64,000 bases of DNA from Paenibacillus cellulosilyticus (GCF_003182255.1 NZ_QGTQ01000014.1:92297-156296); one strand, 5' to 3'. Counted from the stretch's first letter, positions 18,801 through 27,294 are shown. Numbers and translations are program-made. Notes: a model not told the origin generated them from the sequence alone.

Positions 18801-18892
18801 GCCCGCCCGCCCGGCTTGCCCGCCCGCCCGGCTTGCCCGCCCGCCCGGCTTGCCCGCCCGCCCGGCTTGCCCGCCCGCCCGGCTTGCCCGCC
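18795..18892 (+). repeat. GC-rich 17-bp tandem repeat, about six copies
   Basis: The unit CGGCTTGCCCGCCCGCC starts at 18795, 18812, 18829, 18846, 18863 and 18880 (last copy truncated). The copies are essentially identical, which points to recent slippage expansion from the 3' arm of the terminator hairpin. From 18893 to the next gene at 19097 no further feature was seen. Confidence 0.92.
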
Positions 18893-19096
18893 TGAACGCT
18901 GCCAGCACTTTCTTAGCAACGGTTGTGTTGAGGCTTATTTTGAATAAAACCTATGATTGATATGGATAAAGGATGCCGGAGAGCTTAAATGGTCATTTTC
19001 CATCGATAACAACATCATTTGGACGAACTAACCTCTATAGCAACCATTACAATTTTCTAACCCGCGATTTATGTGCAATAGCAACGGTGAGAACCG

Positions 19097-19780
19097 TTAA
19101 CGCGATGATGATGCGAAATCCCCGATTCCACTATTGCCGGAGAGACGATAGGTGCGATATCGCATATTCCCGCTTGCAACTTCAATCAGCTTCTTATCCA
19201 GCAGCCTTCGTAGAAAGACACGCGTGCGATTATCCGACAGCTGCAAGTGATTGGACAACTCGCTAGGCGTAATTGGACGCAGCAGACGATGAGCGAACCT
19301 TAGCGTTTCGGCTTCCGCCCAGTGAAGATCGGAAGACACGGCGTTGGCCAGAAATTTTCCGACGAACGAAAGGACAAGCTGCTTGATCATTCCAGGATCA
19401 TCGTGAATCGATAAATAAGCGATCGGGAGAAAAAGCCAATCATCGAGCACCAGGAGCGATTGCTTCATACATAGATCTTTGAAGCGGCTGACTTCGATGT
19501 CCCGCGCATGGCTCCGATAGTCTTGGATTTCTATGCAGCCCTTTGCATTGCCCGGCATATAGGCGAAGTCTAGGTAGCGATAACCGTTATTGAAATCTCG
19601 AATCTCATATTCCGGATATAAGTGATCGAAATGACCGATAACGGGAAACCAGATATACTGCAAGAAATCGATCGACCCTCTGCTCAATTCCTTCTGCAAC
19701 AATTCCCTTCGTCTAACGCTCCCGGCTTCCGCAACTTGCTGCTCCATCCAACGCTTATAAGCCTCGTCAAACCTACTCAT
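19097..19780 (-). CDS. Winged-helix protein with nuclease-like N-terminal domain
   Basis: Hypothetical protein of 227 residues on the reverse strand. The N-terminal half contains a pattern resembling a PD-(D/E)XK core: YLDFAYMPGNAKGCIEIQDY (Asp then Glu-x-Gln, ~72-91), followed by a basic/aromatic helix (RFKDLCMKQSLLVLDDWLFLPIAY). The C-terminal part (~165-215) looks like a winged helix: TPSELSNHLQLSDNRTRVFL then LIEVASGNMRYRTYRL. Similar proteins occur in Paenibacillus and are often labelled transcriptional regulators. Function is unknown; either a regulator with a dead nuclease fold or a DNA-acting enzyme. It stands alone between two repeat-rich intergenic regions. Confidence 0.7.
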   Translation of the reverse strand: MSRFDEAYKRWMEQQVAEAGSVRRRELLQKELSRGSIDFLQYIWFPVIGHFDHLYPEYEIRDFNNGYRYLDFAYMPGNAKGCIEIQDYRSHARDIEVSRFKDLCMKQSLLVLDDWLFLPIAYLSIHDDPGMIKQLVLSFVGKFLANAVSSDLHWAEAETLRFAHRLLRPITPSELSNHLQLSDNRTRVFLRRLLDKKLIEVASGNMRYRTYRLSGNSGIGDFASSSR

Positions 19781-19944
19781 ACGTCACCGTCCTATCGAAA
19801 TGTTGGACTAAAAAACAAAAACCGCCCCTATACGCCGACGCTCACTGGAGCAGGACGTATCGAAGCGGTATGTTCTTCACACCGATTAATATGAGACGAC
19901 TGTAACATACCGGATGGAATTGTACAAGATGGCAGCCTAATAAG

Positions 19945-20008
19945 TAATGAATGGAGGATGATGTATGAATGGATGGATAGATGAATGGATGGATGGATGC
20001 TGGATGGT
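19945..20008 (+). repeat. Imperfect GGAT microsatellite
   Basis: Runs of ATGGATGG/GAATGGAT (about a dozen imperfect 4-bp units) between the winged-helix gene and repeat element A. Low-complexity, noncoding. Confidence 0.75.
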
Positions 20009-20054
20009 AGGGGAGCTCGACCGTTCAGTTGGCATCGGCCTTAACTTTAATGAC

Positions 20055-20237
20055 CTAGCGGTTGCCACAGCCTAATGAGCGGAAATAGGCTGCTTCTGAT
20101 GGCTAAGGGGTGCAGTTGAGCTTAAAGCGTCAGTATGGCGTCAATCCGAGGAGATAATAGTTGGTTAAGCGCGATCGCATCCGTTAGAGCTGGGAAAACG
20201 CTGATACGTGCCAATTAAGCGCTCGGGCAACCGTTAG
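20055..20237. repeat. 184-bp nested palindromic element, copy A
   Basis: Four arms: CTAGCGGTTGC (20055), degenerate CTAAGGGGTGC (20103), GCATCCGTTAG (20177) and GCAACCGTTAG (20227). The spacings of 48, 74 and 50 bp match those of copies B-D. Several arms are flanked by GCTTAA/TTAAGCGC-type blocks. It lies in the 627-bp gap between the divergent genes at 19780 and 20408. The rest of this gap shows only TGTACATGTACA (20371-20382), a perfect palindrome upstream of the next RBS. Confidence 0.75.
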
Positions 20238-20407
20238 ACCAAACTAGTATAATTCGAACACCAGATCCCCAGTCGCATACGATTATCAGCGCATAGAATG
20301 AAAGTCGAACAAGCGTCAACGTTGCCCTTCCTTTTAATTTACGCTATGCTTTTGTAAGTAGTGTTTGTTATGTACATGTACAAGTGGTCAGTTGAGGAGG
20401 CGCTGAG

Positions 20408-20752
20408 ATGGAGCTTATTAATAAATCAGACGTTGAAGCAAGAATCGAAGCCTTGAAGAATCAGGATCTATACATCCATCTGGAGATGACGACGGGCGCA
20501 TATGCTGCTCATTTCGATAGCAACAAGCATCCGGCTTCGATCTTCATTACGAATACGAAGATTCGCTTCGGTCACGGAGCAATATCAGGTGACGGGCCCT
20601 ATCGGATCGGTTTGAAAATGGAGCTTGGCTGGATCTACACCGAAGGGCTGACTCACTACGAGCAGCTGGACACGGAGAGACTGATCATGGCGGGCCATGA
20701 CGGTCAGGGGAAACTTGTTGTCGCACTGCAGCTGAGCAAGCAGCCGTTCTAA
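20408..20752 (+). CDS. yojF: YojF-family (DUF1806) protein
   Basis: Small cytoplasmic protein of 114 residues that resembles B. subtilis YojF, encoded next to the bacillithiol deacetylase YojG/BshB2. The recognisable parts are LKNQDLYIHLEMTTGAYA, an N-terminal helix and a compact beta-rich body ending VVALQLSKQPF. A strong GAGGAGG lies ~9 nt before the ATG. The bshB2 gene begins 18 bp after the stop, so the two are cotranscribed. Its biochemical role is unknown; a partner or regulator of BshB2 is the simplest guess. Confidence 0.85.
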   Translation: MELINKSDVEARIEALKNQDLYIHLEMTTGAYAAHFDSNKHPASIFITNTKIRFGHGAISGDGPYRIGLKMELGWIYTEGLTHYEQLDTERLIMAGHDGQGKLVVALQLSKQPF

Positions 20753-20770
20753 GGGAAGAGGGGGAGACAT

Positions 20771-21433
20771 ATGAACCACGAACAAATTCTCGTCGTTTTG
20801 CCGCATCCGGATGATGAGGCGTTTGGAGCATCCGGCACGCTGGCGATCCATATTTATAATGGTGCCAAGGTGACTTACGCTTGTCTGACATTGGGCGAGA
20901 TGGGCCGGAATATGGGCGTTCCGCCTTTTGCCAATCGTGTGACGCTGCCAGCGATTCGCCTGGAAGAATTGAAGGCTTCCTGCAAAGCGATCGGTATACA
21001 AGATTTGAGGCTGCTCGGATTCCATGACAAAATGATCGAGTTCGAGGAACCGCAGCTGCTGGACGGGAAGATCAGCGAACTTCTCGAGGAGCTTCGTCCA
21101 ACATTAGTCGTTACGTTCTATCCTGGCTACGCTGTGCATCCTGACCATGATGCCACCGGTGCGGCGGTTATTCGTGCGGTTGCCGCGATGCCGAAGAAGG
21201 ACCGGCCAATTGTTCATTGCATGGCCTTCTCCAAGAATACGACGGAGGACATCGGTCATGCGGACGTTATCGTTGACGTGAGAGGCTTCCTTGAGAATAA
21301 GATTGCGTCGATTCGAGCGCATCGCTCCCAGTTCCAAGCGCCGGAGTTGATGGGTAAGAACAAGCTGTCGGATCGAGAGCTGGAGGACCGCTTTGGCAGA
21401 GAGCGCTTCTGGACGTATCGGTTTAACGACTAA
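20771..21433 (+). CDS. bshB2: Bacillithiol biosynthesis deacetylase BshB2
   Basis: Zinc-dependent PIG-L/LmbE-type deacetylase of 220 residues that removes acetate from GlcNAc-malate in bacillithiol synthesis. The metal-binding motif PHPDDE is at residues 11-16, and the second motif HPDHDATG is near 120. Family features LGEMGRNMG and FHDKMIEFE are also present. GGAAGAGGGGGAG precedes the ATG. Pairing with yojF is the arrangement in Bacillus. The gene ends 31 bp before repeat element B. Confidence 0.92.
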   Translation: MNHEQILVVLPHPDDEAFGASGTLAIHIYNGAKVTYACLTLGEMGRNMGVPPFANRVTLPAIRLEELKASCKAIGIQDLRLLGFHDKMIEFEEPQLLDGKISELLEELRPTLVVTFYPGYAVHPDHDATGAAVIRAVAAMPKKDRPIVHCMAFSKNTTEDIGHADVIVDVRGFLENKIASIRAHRSQFQAPELMGKNKLSDRELEDRFGRERFWTYRFND

Positions 21434-21464
21434 CCTATTGATTTGTAAAATGTCGCTGACACCT

Positions 21465-21648
21465 CTAACGGTTGCAGCAGCGCTTCCCTAGCGTCAATAG
21501 CAGCTTTTCGAACACTAACGGTTGCATGGGAGCCTATTCGGTGTATTTGCGAACGGAATCCATTGATTCTGCACCAATAAGGCCCGCTGCAACCGTTAGA
21601 TTTTTTATAAACACATAAACCCCACAATAGCCGCTGTGGCAGCCGTTA
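21465..21648. repeat. 184-bp nested palindromic element, copy B
   Basis: Arms CTAACGGTTGC at 21465 and 21515 are answered by GCAACCGTTAG at 21589 and GCAGCCGTTA at 21639; spacings are 50, 74 and 50 bp. It sits between the convergent ends of bshB2 and glnS, so it may also end both transcripts. Between it and glnS, CTGCGGCTGCCCAC occurs twice (21660s-21690s); nothing else was seen. Confidence 0.85.
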
Positions 21649-21828
21649 CAAGCTGCCTACCGACACCTGCGGCTGCCCACGACTACTGCGGCTGCCCACC
21701 ATCTGCGTATAGCTGAATTCGGCGTTGTGTACAGCTGCGTATGCTGCGTAGCGCAACCTCAATGGCGACACTATCAAGGCGACACAATCATCAGCAACCG
21801 CACGACCCCACATCAATCCTCGAACGAA

Positions 21829-23529
21829 TCACTTCCGATTCCAGCTATCCTTCAATGGCACAATCCGGTTAAACGTCAGCCGTTCATCGGTTGTCAGCTT
21901 CGTATCGACGCAGAAGTAACCATGCCGCATGAACTGATATCTTCGATCCCTTCCGGCACCCACACCCACACTAATAGCGTCGGCAACCGAAGGTTCAATG
22001 AGCACATCGCGAATGATCACCTTCGATTCCGGGTTAATGATGTCCGCCCAATCTCCATCATTCGTCTTCGGAATGTCTTGTTCCAACAGCAGCTTTTCAT
22101 ACAGTTGAACATCTGCTTTAACCGCATAGGCTGCACATACCCAGTGGATCGTACCTTTCACTTTGCGCCCCGTGAACCCGGTGCCGCTCTTCGTAATCGG
22201 GTCATAGGAGCAGTGCAGCTCGACCACTTCACCAGTATCCGGGTCCTTGATAACGTCCTCGCATCGGATGAAGTAGGCGCCCTTCAGCCGAACTTCCCCA
22301 CCAGGCACCAGCCGATGGAAGCCCGGAGAAGGCTCCTCCATAAAATCTTCCCGCTCGATATAAAGCGTTCGGCTCCATGGCACCTCCCGCGATCCCAACA
22401 ACTTGTTGTCGCTATTGTTCTCGACCGACAGCATCTCGGTTTCACCTTCAGGATAGTTGGTAATAACCACCTTGAGCGGGCGTATAACTGCCATAAGACT
22501 TGTCGTTGTTTCCTTCAAATCCTGCCGGAGGCAGTGGTCGAGCAGCGATATATCGACGGTGCTTTCCGTACGGATGCCGCCAATGGCTTCGACGAAGCTG
22601 CGAATGCTCGATGGCGTGAAGCCTCTTCTCCGCAAGCCTTGCAGCGTTGGAAGACGAGGATCATCCCAGCCGTCTACATAACCGTCCCGCACCAAGGTCC
22701 GCAGGAATCGCTTGCTGGTGACGACGCCCGTTAAGTTCAGCCGACCGAACTCCCTTTGCCTAGGCGGAGCAGCAATGTCCAGCTCATTCAGAACCCATTC
22801 GTACAGCGGACGATGATCCTTGAATTCGATCGAGCAGAGGGAGTAGGTGATGCCTTCAACCGCGTCTTGAATCGGATGGGCAAAATCATACATCGGATAG
22901 ATGCACCATTCGTTCCCCGTTCGATAATGCTCCGCATGAATGATTCGATAGAGCACCGGGTCGCGCATATTCATATTCGGCGAACTCATATCGATCCTTG
23001 CTCGAACGGTCTTCGCTCCATTCGGGAACTCGCCATCTCGCATACGCGTCAGCAGATCTAAGTTCTCCGCCACGGTTCGATCGCGATAAGGACTATTCCG
23101 TCCCGGTTCGGTCAGCGTTCCGCGATAGGCTGTCATTTCGTCTGCCGACAGGTCACAGATGAACGCTTTGCCACGTTTGATCAAGGTCACCGCAGCGTTA
23201 TAGAACGTCTCCGAATAATCCGAGCCATAATAAATATGCGAGCCTGGATCGTAGCCAAGCCACTTGATGTCTCCGATAATGGCGTTCACATATTCAAGAT
23301 CCTCTTTCAGCGGATTCGTATCGTCAAATCTCAGATGGAACTTGCCGCCGTGCTTGTGTGCCATCGTGTAATTCGTATGGATCGCATAAGCGCTGCCGAT
23401 ATGCAGATAGCCGTTCGGCTCGGGAGGGAAACGGGTGCACATATCCCGGTCGAACGGGCTCCGTTCAAGCTCCTCGTGGATTAGACGGTCTAGAAAATGC
23501 TCGTTTACATGCTCTTTTTCAACATTCAT
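21829..23529 (-). CDS. glnS: Glutamine--tRNA ligase
   Basis: Class I synthetase of 566 residues that charges tRNA-Gln directly. The signature FPPEPNGYLHIGSAYA (HIGH variant, residues 43-46) and VTSKRFL (KMSKS variant) are clear, as are the GlnRS-specific RFDDTNP, the catalytic-domain insert and two C-terminal beta-barrels. GGAGG at 23538-23542 (complement) sets the start at 23529; longer in-frame starts would lie in the leader. Most Bacillota make Gln-tRNA through GatCAB, so a dedicated GlnRS is an addition, probably acquired. It is under T-box control and ends opposite repeat element B. Confidence 0.93.
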   Translation of the reverse strand: MNVEKEHVNEHFLDRLIHEELERSPFDRDMCTRFPPEPNGYLHIGSAYAIHTNYTMAHKHGGKFHLRFDDTNPLKEDLEYVNAIIGDIKWLGYDPGSHIYYGSDYSETFYNAAVTLIKRGKAFICDLSADEMTAYRGTLTEPGRNSPYRDRTVAENLDLLTRMRDGEFPNGAKTVRARIDMSSPNMNMRDPVLYRIIHAEHYRTGNEWCIYPMYDFAHPIQDAVEGITYSLCSIEFKDHRPLYEWVLNELDIAAPPRQREFGRLNLTGVVTSKRFLRTLVRDGYVDGWDDPRLPTLQGLRRRGFTPSSIRSFVEAIGGIRTESTVDISLLDHCLRQDLKETTTSLMAVIRPLKVVITNYPEGETEMLSVENNSDNKLLGSREVPWSRTLYIEREDFMEEPSPGFHRLVPGGEVRLKGAYFIRCEDVIKDPDTGEVVELHCSYDPITKSGTGFTGRKVKGTIHWVCAAYAVKADVQLYEKLLLEQDIPKTNDGDWADIINPESKVIIRDVLIEPSVADAISVGVGAGRDRRYQFMRHGYFCVDTKLTTDERLTFNRIVPLKDSWNRK

Positions 23530-23567
23530 ATATGGCGCCTCCTTATGAACATGAAGTTGTAATCCGA

Positions 23568-23867
23568 CAAAAAAAGAGCTCACCCCCAAGACGTTTGGTC
23601 TTGGGGGCGAACTCGTCGCGGTGCCACCCCAGGTTCATTAATATGTCGCCATATTAACCTTTTCAAGTACGGCATAACCGGTCACGGCAATGCTTATACT
23701 CTAGCTCTGTAACGGGAGCTCCCGTCATGCCATCCCCGTACGTGGTTCCGACATGCTGCTCAGAGGCTTGGTTCGGCGAAACGCTCTTCGCTCCTTCTCA
23801 TCTGCCGGAGCTCTCTGTAGAAGAACGGCTTTCCCTACTCTTCTCATCATCGCTTGTGAATCATATT
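23568..23867 (-). promoter_or_regulatory. T-box riboswitch controlling glnS
   Basis: Read on the reverse strand: AGTA bulge in GAGAAGAGTAGGG, AGAGAGCTCC apical region, then the T-box core GGGGTGGCACCGCG (about 23616-23629). A terminator follows with arms CCCCCAAGAC and GTCTTGGGGG plus a T-run. The leader spans ~300 nt. The triplet after the conserved GAA is CCA, not a glutamine codon; CAG occurs 10 nt earlier (GAGCAGCATG). The true specifier is therefore uncertain. Confidence 0.85.
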
Positions 23868-23873
23868 GGACCT

Positions 23874-23903
23874 ATGATAACAAATCGTTTCCATTCCTGT
23901 AAA
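23874..23903 (-). promoter_or_regulatory. Probable promoter of the glnS leader
   Basis: On the reverse strand, TTTACA, 18 nt, TATCAT; it sits just before the start of the T-box structure and just after the stop of the upstream regulator gene. Confidence 0.5.
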
Positions 23904-23950
23904 CAGATATTCATGGAATGTGCGTTTGCTTATGTCTCCCTTGTCAAATG

Positions 23951-24796
23951 TTAACCAAGTTCAAGCAACGTCTGTACACGCGTAATCGTTTCTTCGTTCG
24001 AGGGCATGTTGACAATGACGGTAAGATGCGGTGCATCGGATACGAGGAACGAGATTTGGTCGAATTCGAGTCGTCCTACGGTAGGATGAAAGTTGATCTT
24101 CTTGCCTTCGGGTCCTACGATCACGTCATGCTCCTGCCACCAGGTTCGGAACGGTTCACTGATCTCGCTCAACTCATCCACTAACGCAATCCACTCGGGA
24201 TCGCTTGTGAATGTGCCATAATTGGCGCGGAACTGTGCGATTCGGTGGCGAGCATGCGCTTCCCACTTCTCTTGCAGCAATTGTTTGATATACGGTGAAG
24301 TGAACGTCCGCCAGAGGGCGTTGCGATCACGAACAGACATACTCTCGTAGTCCCCGTATATCAGGTTAGAAGCCTTGTTCCATGCGACGATGTTCAATTG
24401 CTGGTCGGTCACAAGAGCGGGACTCGTCCCTTGCTGATCGAGGAAACGTTGAAGAAGCGGGCTAATGGTGCCGACGCATTGCGTGAAGTCCGCTGGAAGC
24501 TGCTGCAGTGCCAGCACATATAAATGACGACGCTCTGTTGCATTAAGCTGAAGTGCGCTTGCGATATTGTCCAGCACTTGAGCAGATACTTGGATGTCCC
24601 GTCCTTGCTCTAGTCTCGTATACCAGTCGACGCTAATCCATGCCAACTGAGCGACCTCCGAGCGCCGAAGTCCGGGTGTGCGTCTGCGGCCGGTATTCGG
24701 CAGGCCGGCCTGCTCCGGTGTGAGGCGGGCTCTACGTGTCTTCAGGAAGAGGGCCAGTTCATGCAGCCGTTCCTGTTCCGATTGTTCCATGGGCAT
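23951..24796 (-). CDS. XRE-family regulator with MmyB-like ligand domain
   Basis: Transcription regulator of 281 residues. An N-terminal HTH (~8-75; LKTRRARLTPEQAGL, TPGLRRSEVAQLAWISVDWYTRLEQG) is followed by a PAS-like MmyB domain (~95-270; LVTDQQLNIVAWNKASN). The family typically represses a neighbouring transporter or oxidoreductase gene and binds a lipid-like ligand. GAAGGG about 9 nt upstream supports the ATG at 24796; farther starts would run into the MITE-like repeat at 24816. It is divergent from the DHA2 efflux gene, which is its most likely target. Confidence 0.9.
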   Translation of the reverse strand: MPMEQSEQERLHELALFLKTRRARLTPEQAGLPNTGRRRTPGLRRSEVAQLAWISVDWYTRLEQGRDIQVSAQVLDNIASALQLNATERRHLYVLALQQLPADFTQCVGTISPLLQRFLDQQGTSPALVTDQQLNIVAWNKASNLIYGDYESMSVRDRNALWRTFTSPYIKQLLQEKWEAHARHRIAQFRANYGTFTSDPEWIALVDELSEISEPFRTWWQEHDVIVGPEGKKINFHPTVGRLEFDQISFLVSDAPHLTVIVNMPSNEETITRVQTLLELG

Positions 24797-24815
24797 ACGG
24801 TTATTTCCCTTCTTA

Positions 24816-24862
24816 AAGAGGTCGTTTTCTCGGTGCTGAAAACCGATCTTTTTGAACACACA
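24816..24862 (+). repeat. Shortened MITE-like sequence
   Basis: Begins AAGAGGT and ends with TTCTCGGTGCTGAAAACCG...CTTTTTGAACACACA, nearly identical to the right end of the ~175-bp element at 46331-46506 and sharing its first seven bases. It looks like an internally deleted copy. It lies directly upstream of the XRE regulator's ribosome binding site. Confidence 0.65.
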
Positions 24863-24976
24863 CTTAATGGTAGGATGATTACTCCTAGGATAACGGGGCA
24901 TCTCGTTTATGTAAACGATCTGCTATACGCTTAGCAAGCACGAGATCCACGTCAATGAGGAAGGGGAGTCATTCGA

Positions 24977-26362
24977 TTGCAAGAAGTAATGGTACAGTCC
25001 AAAATTCTAACACGTTCGGCCAAGCTTATTTTTCTGCTCGGCATTTCGCTGGGGTACTTCATGGTCCTGCTGGATATGACCGTTGTTAGCGTGGCATTGC
25101 CCACCATTCATTCGGAGCTGGGTGGAGGAATGTCTGATCTGCAATGGGTGGTGAATGCCTATACGATTGTATTCGCAGGATTGCTGCTGTCGATGGGAAC
25201 GCTGACCGATAAATTTGGTGCCAAAAAGTTATTCGTCGGCGGGCTGCTGCTCATCCTAGCCGCCTCGGGCATTTCAGCAGCTGTCACTTCGATTGGCGCG
25301 CTTATAACGATGAGAGCTGTACTAGGTATCGGTGGAGCAGCGCTGCTGCCGGCTTCGCTGACGCTCATCGCACATGCTTATCCCGATCCGGGGGAACGGG
25401 CTCGGGCACTCGGCATATGGGCGGCTGTAACGGGAATCGCATTAGCAGCCGGACCGGTAGTAGGGGGAGTGCTGGTCGATTCACTTGGATGGCGCAGCAT
25501 TTTTCTACTGAATCTCCCCATTGCCATTGTAAGTCTCGTTATCACTTGGGTATCCGTCCAAGAGACGGCTCGCAATCCGCAGCGCGGTCTCGATATTGCG
25601 GGTCAGCTGCTAGCGATCGTGACGATTGTGGCGTTGTCTTACGCTCTGATGGAAGGGGAGTCTTACGGATGGAGCTCCATGGTCATTCTAGGAGCATTCG
25701 GATTAGCGCTCGCGGGTATGGCTCTATTCATCGTCGTTGAAGCCCGCAGCAGGACACCGCTCATTCCGCTTCAGCTATTTCGCAGTCCTTCTCTAACTGC
25801 AGGGATGTCAGCTGGGTTGCTCATTAATATCGGGCTGTCAGGCATTCTATTCATTATCCCGATGTTCTTCCAACAGGAACGAGGGCTGTCTGCCCATACA
25901 GCTGGAATTGCCTTACTGCCGATGATGATCCCGATGGCGATTAATCCAATCTTTACAGGCCGTATTGTCAGCCGACGGGGTCCGCGGCTGCCGATGACAG
26001 TTGGCTTTGCATCTGCGGCAGCAGGGACGGCGCTGCTAGTCGGAGTGAATGTCACGACAAGCTACTGGCTCACCTTGGCGGGGCTTCTCTTGCTGGGGTA
26101 CGGAATATCGCTTACGATTCCATCACTGATGGCAGCCGTGATCTCTTCAACACCTAAGGATCAAGTAGGCACAGCCTCCGGAATGATTAATTCGAGCCGG
26201 CAGCTGGGGGCAACATTAGGCGTTGCGATGATGGGGATGATCGTAAGTGCACGCGAATCATTCCTGTCCGGGATGCATACGTCGCTGCTCATCACGGCCA
26301 TTCTTTTGTTAGGCGGCAGCCTTCTGTCCTATCTAATGGTAGGGCGGGCGAAGAAGTCATAG
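24977..26362 (+). CDS. DHA2-family MFS efflux transporter
   Basis: Integral membrane drug:H+ antiporter of 461 residues, EmrB/QacA type. The DHA2 signature LDMTVVSVALPTI is in the first helix and motif A (LTDKFGAKKLF) in the first cytoplasmic loop; many Gly/Ala-rich helices follow, up to the C-terminus. The TTG at 24977 is chosen because AAGGGGAG lies 8 nt before it; the first ATG (24989) is too far from any RBS. It is divergent from an XRE/MmyB regulator gene. Substrates cannot be predicted. Confidence 0.9.
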   Translation: MQEVMVQSKILTRSAKLIFLLGISLGYFMVLLDMTVVSVALPTIHSELGGGMSDLQWVVNAYTIVFAGLLLSMGTLTDKFGAKKLFVGGLLLILAASGISAAVTSIGALITMRAVLGIGGAALLPASLTLIAHAYPDPGERARALGIWAAVTGIALAAGPVVGGVLVDSLGWRSIFLLNLPIAIVSLVITWVSVQETARNPQRGLDIAGQLLAIVTIVALSYALMEGESYGWSSMVILGAFGLALAGMALFIVVEARSRTPLIPLQLFRSPSLTAGMSAGLLINIGLSGILFIIPMFFQQERGLSAHTAGIALLPMMIPMAINPIFTGRIVSRRGPRLPMTVGFASAAAGTALLVGVNVTTSYWLTLAGLLLLGYGISLTIPSLMAAVISSTPKDQVGTASGMINSSRQLGATLGVAMMGMIVSARESFLSGMHTSLLITAILLLGGSLLSYLMVGRAKKS

Positions 26363-26378
26363 CTCCCCGTGTCTATCC

Positions 26379-26417
26379 AAAAAGACCAATCCCTTGCATT
26401 CACGGGATTGGTCTTTT
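26379..26417. terminator. Bidirectional terminator
   Basis: AAAAAGACCAATCCC pairs with GGGATTGGTCTTTTT across a short loop, with A-run and T-run on both sides. It serves the convergent efflux and CYTH genes. Confidence 0.85.
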
Positions 26418-26429
26418 TTTGAGTTCCAA

Positions 26430-26936
26430 TTAAATGCTGCCGTTCTGCAAATCCCGCCACACCTTCTTGTTGCTGTATTGGCGCTCGGAGCCGATATCCT
26501 TGCCGAACCAAGCCGGAGGCACGAATGCATGCGCGGCATCCTCGGAATCGAATTCAACCTCCACCACGCTCAGCTGAATCTGATCGTAAATATCGATCTC
26601 GACGACACGATCGTCCCACTTCGCGGTAATTCGGTTCTTCGTCAGCGGAATCAGCTTGCGGCCGCTCATCAGCTGCTCGTAGATGCTCGCTGTAATTTCG
26701 TATTCAATCTCTTCGCGGATCAGGCCATTTCCTGACTTGAAGGTATGGGTGTAATGCACCTCATTGGATGTGAGGTCAACCAATCGCCGTACACGTACTT
26801 CTTGCTGCTCATCTATGGCAAGATAGGTTTGCTCAATCCGCTGCTCGGACACGAAAGTGATAACGCCATCTTCAATGAGCTGCTTCGGATCGTTCTCTAA
26901 CAGAAATTTACTTTCGATTTCCAACACTTGCTGCAC
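26430..26936 (-). CDS. CYTH domain protein (triphosphatase-like)
   Basis: Protein of 168 residues with the CYTH signature ExExK near the N-terminus (LEIESKFLL) and alternating charged beta-strands (EQTYLAID, VRVRRL, HTFKSG, EIEYEI, WDDRVVEIDIY, LSVVEVEFDS) that line a tunnel binding triphosphate and divalent metal. Related proteins hydrolyse inorganic triphosphate or thiamine triphosphate. Two GTG codons (26936 and 26927) are possible starts, with AAAGGAG just upstream; the second leaves the shorter, more family-like MLEIESK. It is a single-gene unit ending at the bidirectional terminator. Confidence 0.88.
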   Translation of the reverse strand: MQQVLEIESKFLLENDPKQLIEDGVITFVSEQRIEQTYLAIDEQQEVRVRRLVDLTSNEVHYTHTFKSGNGLIREEIEYEITASIYEQLMSGRKLIPLTKNRITAKWDDRVVEIDIYDQIQLSVVEVEFDSEDAAHAFVPPAWFGKDIGSERQYSNKKVWRDLQNGSI

Positions 26937-27203
26937 GTCTCCTTTGGCTTGATGAACAATCCAGGTTAAGTATATGGATTTCCCGGAATGGTACGCGATG
27001 CACCCGATAAGGACGGAAGCATCGGTTTCACTTTGTTTCAGCTATTATACCATCTTCGCGGAAGCAATTCTGAATCGGAATTGTGTAACGTTCATATTAG
27101 AGAATTCGTTACGATACAAATAACATTCTGCTAGATTTTGACAGGTTATTCTATGAATTTAGACAGGTATTCGGATCGAAGAGGAGGGTGATACACTTTC
27201 ACT

Positions 27204-27217
27204 TGTAAACGCATTCA
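27204..27217 (+). promoter_or_regulatory. cre site before GH5 gene
   Basis: TGTAAACGCATTCA matches 13 of 14 positions of the CcpA consensus. It is 78 bp upstream of the GH5 ATG, within the 358-bp gap after the CYTH gene; no other clear feature was found in that gap. Confidence 0.6.
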
Positions 27218-27294
27218 TTGTAAGGGGATAAGCCTCGTAACTACCAAGACTTTACATACTTCAAATTTGAAGAAAATAAGGAGATGAGGAATTA

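Noticed and set aside
18722..18947. Open frames on both strands across the 17-bp GC-rich repeat (Pro/Ala/Leu- or Gly/Arg-rich peptides)
   Set aside because: They are direct translations of the tandem repeat, with no ribosome binding site and low complexity; the repeat explains them.
19801..19910. Terminator-like inverted ACCGC/GCGGT segments upstream of the winged-helix gene
   Set aside because: Pairing is short and interrupted with a long loop and no T-run, so not strong enough to annotate.
21727..22734. 335-codon forward frame opposite glnS
   Set aside because: It is antisense to a well-conserved synthetase and has no recognisable domain or RBS.
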